A stretch of DNA of 19,246 bases from the NCBI GenBank assembly GCA_947584125.1, contig CANPWI010000010.1, forward strand, positions 1 through 19,246. Reading direction: 5' to 3'. A program made the position numbers and the translations under genes. Shown piece by piece: positions 14,326 through 19,246 of this stretch (position 1 is its first letter; each line of letters opens with the position of its first letter). The stretch comes from an uncultured Clostridia bacterium (lineage in GTDB: Bacteria > Bacillota > Clostridia > TANB77 > CAG-508). The notes under the pieces were generated by a model. That model saw only the letters and a program-made list of their open reading frames with translations, had not been told where the DNA came from and made no database searches.

Positions 14326-16893
14326 TTAATTTTCAGTCCATTTTACTAAATTTAAGTTAGCTGAATCTAAAAGCATTTTATGTTTTGGCATAACTCTAAA
14401 TGTGTATCCATAATTTCCACCTGTTAAAAGTTCTATTTTTGCTTTAAATTCATAAACTTTATTTTCATCATCTTTTTTATCTAATGTCATTGGTATTATT
14501 CTTATATCAGATACTATACCATTATCCATTATTTTTCCATAATAAACTTGTACTTCAATGTTTTCTATATCTATATTTGGTAATTCTACTTTACAAGAAA
14601 CATCTATATTATTTCCTGCATCTATTGTTATGTCGTTCATATTATTATTTTGTGTAATTTTTATTTTATCCCAACTTAAATTAACTGTTTTCTTCCATTC
14701 AGAATATTCCATAACACTTTCTAAATTTGTATAATATTTATTTGTTAAATCGCAAAGAGGCATGTATAATTTTTCTGTATAATCTACTACCATTCTTGCC
14801 ATACTATATTTTCCACCAGTAGACATTATTGAATTTTTCATTAATTCCATCCATTGTTCTGATATTCCATTTTCATCTTGATTATAGTATGTTGGTATTA
14901 CTTTTCCTTCTAATGTTGTATAAATGCTATTGCTATCTGCATCATCTTGAATGTTGTAAGAGTCATATTCTGCATTTGTTCCAATTGGCCAACCATTTTT
15001 TGAATTATATCCTTCTGCCCACCAACCGTCTAATACACTAAAGTTTACAACTCCATTTACAGAAGCTTTTTGTCCACTTGTTCCTGATGCTTCCATTGGT
15101 CTTCTTGGAGTATTTAACCAAACATCTACACCACTTACTAAGTATCTTGCTACCTCTATACTGTAGTCTTCTAATAAGAATATTTTTCCTTTAAATTGTG
15201 GTTTCATTGAAATTTCATGTATATATTTTATTAAATCTTGACCTTCTTTATCTGCTGGATGTGCTTTACCTGCAAATATTAATTGTACAGGTCTTGATTC
15301 ATCATTTAATATTTGTGTTATTCTTTCTAAATCTCTAAATATTAATGTTGCTCTTTTATATGTTGCAAATCTTCTTGCAAATCCAATTGTTAAAGCATTT
15401 GGATTTAATTTTGAAGTTATTTGATTAATTTCGTCATAACTTACTCCATTTCTTCTTAGTCTATTACTTACATTTTCTTTTACAAACTTTAATAGTTTTT
15501 CTTTTCTGTTTTTATGTACTTCCCATAATTCTTTATTTGGTATTTCATTTACTTTTTCCCATACTTCGTCTTTATGCATATTGTCCTGCCAATATGGTAT
15601 AAAATATTTGTTATATAATTCTTTCATATTTGGTGCAAGCCAACTACATGTATGTATACCATTTGTAACATGAGTAATTGGTGATTCGTTTGCAGCAATG
15701 TTTGGCCATACTTCTCCAAATAATTCTCTTGAAACTGCTCCATGAAGTTTACTTACTCCATTTTTCTTTCCTGAAATTTTAAGAGCTAATATACCCATAT
15801 TAAATCCTGGTTCTAGGTTCTCTGTTGGTTTCATTCCTAATTTTAAAAATTCTTCTCTATCTAATCCTATTCTTGGCCAAAAATCTTTAAAATATCTTTC
15901 TACTAAATCTATTGGGAATATATCATTTCCTGCTGGTACTGGTGTATGTGTTGTAAATACTGTTTTTGAAGATGCTATATCTCTAGCGATTTCAAATGAT
16001 ACTTTCTTTTCTTTCATTATATTTTTTATAACTTCTAATATTAGGAAAGATGAATGTCCTTCATTCATGTGGTAAATAGTTGGGTTAAGTCCAAGTGTTC
16101 TTAATAAATTAACTCCTCCCATTCCAAGAACTATTTCTTGTTTTATTCTCATTTCTTGGTCTCCACCATATAGTCTTAATGTGACCTCTCTATAATCTTC
16201 ATCTGTATTTTCTTCTATATCAGAGTCTAATAAATATAAATTTATTCTTCCTACTTTTATTTGCCATACTTTTAAATATAATCTTTTTCTTGGCATTTTT
16301 ACATTTATAATTAAATCATTACCATTTTCATCTTTAACAGGTGCTATTGGTAAATTATCTAAATCTATGTTGTTATAAATTGATTCTTGCTCTCCATATT
16401 TATTTATACTTTGGTGAAAATATCCATTTTTATATAATAACCCAACTGCAACAAAAGGTAAACCTAAATCACTTGCAGATTTTAAATGGTCACCTGATAA
16501 TATTCCTAATCCTCCTGAATATATTGGTAATATTTCATCTAACCCATATTCTGCTGAAAAATATGCTATTAAGTCATTTTTATTATTTGGATAATTTTTT
16601 GAAAACCAAGTATTTTTACTATTCATATATCCTTCAAAGTCATTAACAATTTTATCATATTGTTTTAAAATATTAACATTTTTTTCTGCTTGTTCTAATT
16701 TTTCTTGTGAAACTAATTTTAAGAATTTAACCGGATTTTTAGAAACACTTTCCCATAAATCTATATCAATTTCCTTAAATATTTTTAAAAAATCCGTATT
16801 CCAAGACCACCAAAGATTATTCGCAATTTCTGAAAGTTTGTTAATCCTTTTTGGTAATTGTGGATTAACAGTAATTCTATTAAAAATGTACAT
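14326..16893 (-). CDS. glgP: Alpha-glucan (glycogen/maltodextrin) phosphorylase, GT35, with DUF3417 N-domain
   Basis: This 855-residue protein begins with the DUF3417 N-domain (about 1-115, NNLWWSWN), marking the AgpA-like branch of phosphorylases found in Thermotoga, actinobacteria and Clostridia. The catalytic body shows YSGGLGILSGDHLKSASDLGLP, HMNEGHSSF, TTHTPVPAGND, FARRFATYKRA and the cofactor site EASGTSGQKASVNG, with K609 as the pyridoxal-phosphate lysine. It releases glucose 1-phosphate from alpha-1,4-glucans with inorganic phosphate in the cytoplasm, mobilising glycogen or maltodextrin stores. Length is as expected for the branch. SD GGGAGG precedes the ATG. It has its own promoter and terminator, so it is a single-gene unit; no glg synthesis genes are nearby. 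Confidence 0.95.
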   Translation of the reverse strand: MYIFNRITVNPQLPKRINKLSEIANNLWWSWNTDFLKIFKEIDIDLWESVSKNPVKFLKLVSQEKLEQAEKNVNILKQYDKIVNDFEGYMNSKNTWFSKNYPNNKNDLIAYFSAEYGLDEILPIYSGGLGILSGDHLKSASDLGLPFVAVGLLYKNGYFHQSINKYGEQESIYNNIDLDNLPIAPVKDENGNDLIINVKMPRKRLYLKVWQIKVGRINLYLLDSDIEENTDEDYREVTLRLYGGDQEMRIKQEIVLGMGGVNLLRTLGLNPTIYHMNEGHSSFLILEVIKNIMKEKKVSFEIARDIASSKTVFTTHTPVPAGNDIFPIDLVERYFKDFWPRIGLDREEFLKLGMKPTENLEPGFNMGILALKISGKKNGVSKLHGAVSRELFGEVWPNIAANESPITHVTNGIHTCSWLAPNMKELYNKYFIPYWQDNMHKDEVWEKVNEIPNKELWEVHKNRKEKLLKFVKENVSNRLRRNGVSYDEINQITSKLNPNALTIGFARRFATYKRATLIFRDLERITQILNDESRPVQLIFAGKAHPADKEGQDLIKYIHEISMKPQFKGKIFLLEDYSIEVARYLVSGVDVWLNTPRRPMEASGTSGQKASVNGVVNFSVLDGWWAEGYNSKNGWPIGTNAEYDSYNIQDDADSNSIYTTLEGKVIPTYYNQDENGISEQWMELMKNSIMSTGGKYSMARMVVDYTEKLYMPLCDLTNKYYTNLESVMEYSEWKKTVNLSWDKIKITQNNNMNDITIDAGNNIDVSCKVELPNIDIENIEVQVYYGKIMDNGIVSDIRIIPMTLDKKDDENKVYEFKAKIELLTGGNYGYTFRVMPKHKMLLDSANLNLVKWTEN

Positions 16894-16950
16894 TTAAAAA
16901 TTCCTCCCTTTGTTTTTCTCATTTTATTTTCTTAAAGTTTTTACATTAAT

Positions 16951-16979
16951 ATTATCTACTAATTCTATAAAAAAGTCAA
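16951..16979 (-). promoter_or_regulatory. Sigma-A promoter of glgP
   Basis: The minus strand has TTGACT (16974-16979), a 17-base spacer and GATAAT (16951-16956), followed by a leader of about 50 bases ending in a strong SD. It is back-to-back with the promoter of the plus-strand gene at 17060, the two -35 boxes being only 15 bases apart. Confidence 0.8.
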
Positions 16980-16994
16980 ATACTTTTTTTAAAT

Positions 16995-17023
16995 TTGATT
17001 TTTTTTCTAAAATATGGTATAAT
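16995..17023 (+). promoter_or_regulatory. Sigma-A promoter of the membrane protein at 17060
   Basis: TTGATT (16995-17000), a 17-base spacer and perfect TATAAT (17018-17023); predicted start near 17030, then AGGAGGT at 17046-17052 before the ATG. Confidence 0.85.
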
Positions 17024-17059
17024 GTATACATAAAAAAATATATTTAGGAGGTTTTACTT

Positions 17060-17563
17060 ATGACAACAACAGAGAGAACATCAAAAAGGAAAAAACGCGT
17101 TACTTATCTTAATGGAAGGAGAGTTTTAACTCACGAGGAGTTGAGGGAAAAAATGCTCACAGAAAGCATCCCTCAACGATATGCAAGAGAAATACGGAAT
17201 TTGAAAATCATTATTGCATTAGCAATAATAACTTTGCAAATTCTTTATGTTCCGATTTTTTCTGCTATTTGGACACTTGCAAGTCTGCAAGATGATCGAA
17301 TTTACTCGGTCGAAACTGAGTATTATACACACCAAGCAAGTCCTGGTTATAATGAAGCAGTAAACAAGATGGAAAATTATGTGAAAAATAATGCATATGG
17401 ATCAATGATGTATAGATTGTATCATGAACATATTATATATTTTCTATTCGTCATCTCGTTTTATGCAGGAGCGATATTATTTCTTTTGTATATATACGAT
17501 AAAATGAAAAAGCAGTATATCCGTGAGTGTAAGAAAGATATTAATCGATGGAAAAAGATGTAA
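17060..17563 (+). CDS. Unrecognised two-helix membrane protein
   Basis: I do not recognise this 167-residue protein. Its first 45 residues are strongly basic (SKRKKR, later NGRRV and a charged HEELREKMLTE). Two hydrophobic helices are clear, at about 48-75 and 124-147, separated by a 50-residue segment rich in Tyr, Asn and Glu; the C-terminal 20 residues are again basic (KKQYIRECKKDINRWKK). By the positive-inside rule both ends should be cytoplasmic and the middle loop outside. Expression signals are excellent: consensus promoter, AGGAGGT at 8-base spacing, and a strong terminator, so it is a real single-gene unit. Codon use (CGC, CGA, CGG, CTC) and G+C content are visibly unlike the flanking glgP and CapA-like genes, which suggests separate origin or high expression. 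No catalytic motif seen. Confidence 0.85.
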   Translation: MTTTERTSKRKKRVTYLNGRRVLTHEELREKMLTESIPQRYAREIRNLKIIIALAIITLQILYVPIFSAIWTLASLQDDRIYSVETEYYTHQASPGYNEAVNKMENYVKNNAYGSMMYRLYHEHIIYFLFVISFYAGAILFLLYIYDKMKKQYIRECKKDINRWKKM

Positions 17564-17581
17564 AGATGTGATGTAAAACCG

Positions 17582-17611
17582 AAAGTGTCCCTGATATTTT
17601 GGGGACACTTT
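17582..17611 (+). terminator. Intrinsic terminator of the membrane protein gene
   Basis: Stem AAAGTGTCCC (17582-17591) pairs with GGGACACTTT (17602-17611) around a 10-base loop, then a T-run. It lies just before the convergent CapA-like stop (17614), so the minus-strand gene ends almost on the same hairpin; on that strand the T-run is weak. Confidence 0.92.
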
Positions 17612-17613
17612 TT

Positions 17614-18873
17614 TTATTCTTCATATAATGGCACTACAGCCATTTTTTCATCATATTTTTGTACGATGCTTTTATATGTTTCATATACACTTTTATATTT
17701 AGGTAAATATTTTGATATGTCTTTACTACTAAATGGTATTACTTTAAAACCACTCCATGATGATTGATTATAATATGTATATATTAATTCATTTTCTATG
17801 TCATCTATTTTTATAGAAACATCTTCTCCTTTTGTTGTTTTTGTTATTTTTAATGAACTCATAAGACCTACTGCTTTATTGTAGTTATCATCTTGATATT
17901 GGGCAGATATAAAATTTCCTAATGAATATACTACTAATGTATCGTCTATCCAAGTAACTGGTTGAATAACATGAGGATGTGTTCCAATTATAATATCTAC
18001 TCCTTGACTTGCTAAAAACTCTGCTTCATCTACTTGATATTTTGTTGGAGTTGTTGTATATTCTACTCCCCAGTGCATAGCAACTATTAATACATCTACT
18101 TTGTCTCTTACCTTATTAATATCTTCTTTTACTTTTTCTTTATATGCTTGATATTTTTGGTCTTTCTCAGGGTCATTTATCGTTAAATCTGTTGGCCAAA
18201 CATTTACCAAATATTCTTTCCCACTTGGTACTGACATTCCATTTGTTCCATAAGTATAGTTTAACATTGTATAAGTAATTCCATTTTTTTCTCTTATTTG
18301 TATTTCATTTTGTGTTTCAAAAGAACTATAGCTTCCAACTGCTAAAACATTTTCTTGTTTATCCCAATATGCTCTTGAATTTAATACTGCTTTACTTCCA
18401 CTGTCCATTGTATGATTTGTTGCAAGACTAACTAAATTAAATCCTGCATCTACCATACCGTCTCCTGCTTCATAAGGTGAATTGAAATTTGGATAATTTG
18501 ATAATCCTAATTCTGAACCTCCTAAAATAGTTTCTTGATTATAATATGCTAAATCATAATTTCTTACTTTTTCCTTAATATATGTAAGCATTGGTTTAAA
18601 ATCGTATCCATTATATCCTGCATTTTTATTTGCATCTTTATAAACACTACTATGTATTAAATAATCTCCTACCATAATTAATGACATACTGCTTACTTTT
18701 TCTTGCTCTATATTTTCTTGTATATCTTCTTCAATTATATCTGCAGAAACTTCTTTCGATTGTACTTCTTTTTGTTTTATAAAAAGTCCTATAAAAATAG
18801 TTGCAATAATTACTAAACTTAATAAAACTAAACTAAATCTTTTCATATTTTTTATTCTTAATTTATTCTTCAT
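17614..18873 (-). CDS. CapA-family membrane-anchored metallophosphatase-like protein
   Basis: This 419-residue protein has an N-terminal signal anchor (about 12-33) after a basic start, then a Glu-rich spacer and a CapA (PgsA) domain from about residue 62. Family motifs are in order: MVGDYLIH (67-74), NQET (112-115), ATNHTMDSG (151-159), AMHWGVEY (265-272), GTHPHVIQPV (297-306) and VYSLGNFIS (315-323). CapA domains share the calcineurin-like metallophosphatase fold and are best known from poly-gamma-glutamate capsule synthesis in Bacillus anthracis. Many Clostridia carry stand-alone copies with unknown roles; no capB or capC homologue is present here, so capsule synthesis is not supported. 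SD AGGAG precedes the first ATG; an internal Met10 lacks an SD. Located outside the membrane, by inference from the anchor. Confidence 0.93.
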   Translation of the reverse strand: MKNKLRIKNMKRFSLVLLSLVIIATIFIGLFIKQKEVQSKEVSADIIEEDIQENIEQEKVSSMSLIMVGDYLIHSSVYKDANKNAGYNGYDFKPMLTYIKEKVRNYDLAYYNQETILGGSELGLSNYPNFNSPYEAGDGMVDAGFNLVSLATNHTMDSGSKAVLNSRAYWDKQENVLAVGSYSSFETQNEIQIREKNGITYTMLNYTYGTNGMSVPSGKEYLVNVWPTDLTINDPEKDQKYQAYKEKVKEDINKVRDKVDVLIVAMHWGVEYTTTPTKYQVDEAEFLASQGVDIIIGTHPHVIQPVTWIDDTLVVYSLGNFISAQYQDDNYNKAVGLMSSLKITKTTKGEDVSIKIDDIENELIYTYYNQSSWSGFKVIPFSSKDISKYLPKYKSVYETYKSIVQKYDEKMAVVPLYEE

Positions 18874-18915
18874 ATTTTTCTCCTATTTATAAAAACATAA
18901 ATTAGTATTTTTCAA

Positions 18916-18945
18916 AAAGCTCTCTTAAATATTTAAGAGAGCTTT
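18916..18945 (-). terminator. Intrinsic terminator of tsf
   Basis: A perfect 30-base palindrome (arms AAAGCTCTCTTAAAT and ATTTAAGAGAGCTTT) lies 18 bases past the tsf stop and is followed on the minus strand by TTTTTGAAAAAT. It would end the rpsB-tsf type transcript before the CapA-like gene. Confidence 0.9.
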
Positions 18946-18963
18946 AACATAGTATTTATTAAA

Positions 18964-19246
18964 TTATTTTAATTGATTCATTACTTCTTCTGCAAAGTTT
19001 TCTTCTTTCTTTTCGATACCTTCACCTTTTTCGAATCTAACGAATTTTATTATTTTAGCACCTTTTTCTTCTACTAATTGTTTTACTTTAATATTTGGGT
19101 CTTTTACAAATGGTTGTTCTACTAAACAAATTTCTCCGTAGAATTTTCCTATTCTTCCTTGTACCATTTTTTCAGCTATTTCTGCTGGTTTTCCTTCATT
19201 CATAGCTTGTGCTTTTAGTATTTCCATTTCTTTATCTACTCTTTCT
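18964..19246 (-). CDS. tsf: Elongation factor Ts, C-terminal part (runs off the window)
   Basis: The last 93 residues of EF-Ts are visible; the frame is open at the right edge, so the N-terminal domain and start lie outside. Recognisable family sequence includes EMEILKAQAMNEGKP, IAEKMVQGRIGKFYGEICLVEQPFVKD and the conserved end VRFEKGEGIEKKEENFAEEV. EF-Ts exchanges GDP for GTP on EF-Tu during translation. The ATG at 19227 is an internal methionine, not the start. rpsB is expected just upstream, out of view. The terminator at 18916-18945 closes the transcript. Confidence 0.96.
   Translation of the reverse strand, partial: ERVDKEMEILKAQAMNEGKPAEIAEKMVQGRIGKFYGEICLVEQPFVKDPNIKVKQLVEEKGAKIIKFVRFEKGEGIEKKEENFAEEVMNQLK

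Noticed and set aside
18886..18915. TTGAAA-N18-TATAAA as promoter of the CapA-like gene
   Set aside because: The predicted start would fall at or after the Shine-Dalgarno (18880-18884), so the message would lack its ribosome binding site. The -35 also sits in the tsf terminator tail.

Overview
This window looks like a piece of chromosome from a very AT-rich, endospore-forming Firmicute, most likely a Clostridia lineage of the gut type. The pointers are a spore germination protease (gpr), a bifunctional Rel protein of Firmicutes type, an LPxTG sortase-anchored surface protein, strong AGGAGG-type ribosome binding sites, sigma-A promoters with 17-base spacing, and T-dominated codon use. The assignment rests on gene content only; no 16S rRNA is present.

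Layout: most genes lie on the minus strand. From the left there is tRNA-Gly(TCC) with its own promoter, then a U32-family protein (tRNA U34 hydroxylation type). A small plus-strand membrane protein of the PF06541 kind follows and converges, through a hairpin, on an unusual 614-residue protein at 2175-4019. Upstream of that gene on the same strand is the stress and repair cluster recJ, rel, metallo-beta-lactamase-fold hydrolase (8656 down to 4100), where the first gene carries a one-base frameshift. A plus-strand TraX-like membrane protein converges on gpr through a bidirectional terminator. Next is a two-gene translesion synthesis unit: a UmuC/DinB-type polymerase followed by a 58-residue YolD-like protein, with a LexA-like site on the promoter. 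Then come a sortase-anchored DUF4874/DUF4832 surface protein, an alpha-glucan phosphorylase, an unrecognised two-helix membrane protein on the plus strand, a CapA-family protein, and the 3' end of tsf (EF-Ts), which runs off the right edge.

How the genes work together: rel (alarmone metabolism), recJ and the Y-family polymerase cassette form a stress and DNA-repair theme. gpr marks sporulation and germination. The phosphorylase draws on glycogen reserves. The surface protein and the CapA-like protein act at the cell envelope.

The most interesting object is the gene at 2175-4019. It joins a ClpC/ClpB-like N-domain and first AAA+ ring module directly to an FtsH-type (M41) zinc peptidase domain, with no membrane segment. 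Clp-type unfoldases normally borrow the separate peptidase ClpP, and FtsH normally carries its own AAA module and a membrane anchor, so this looks like a self-contained soluble Clp-FtsH chimera. It has its own consensus promoter and all the ATPase and zinc-ligand residues expected of an active enzyme.
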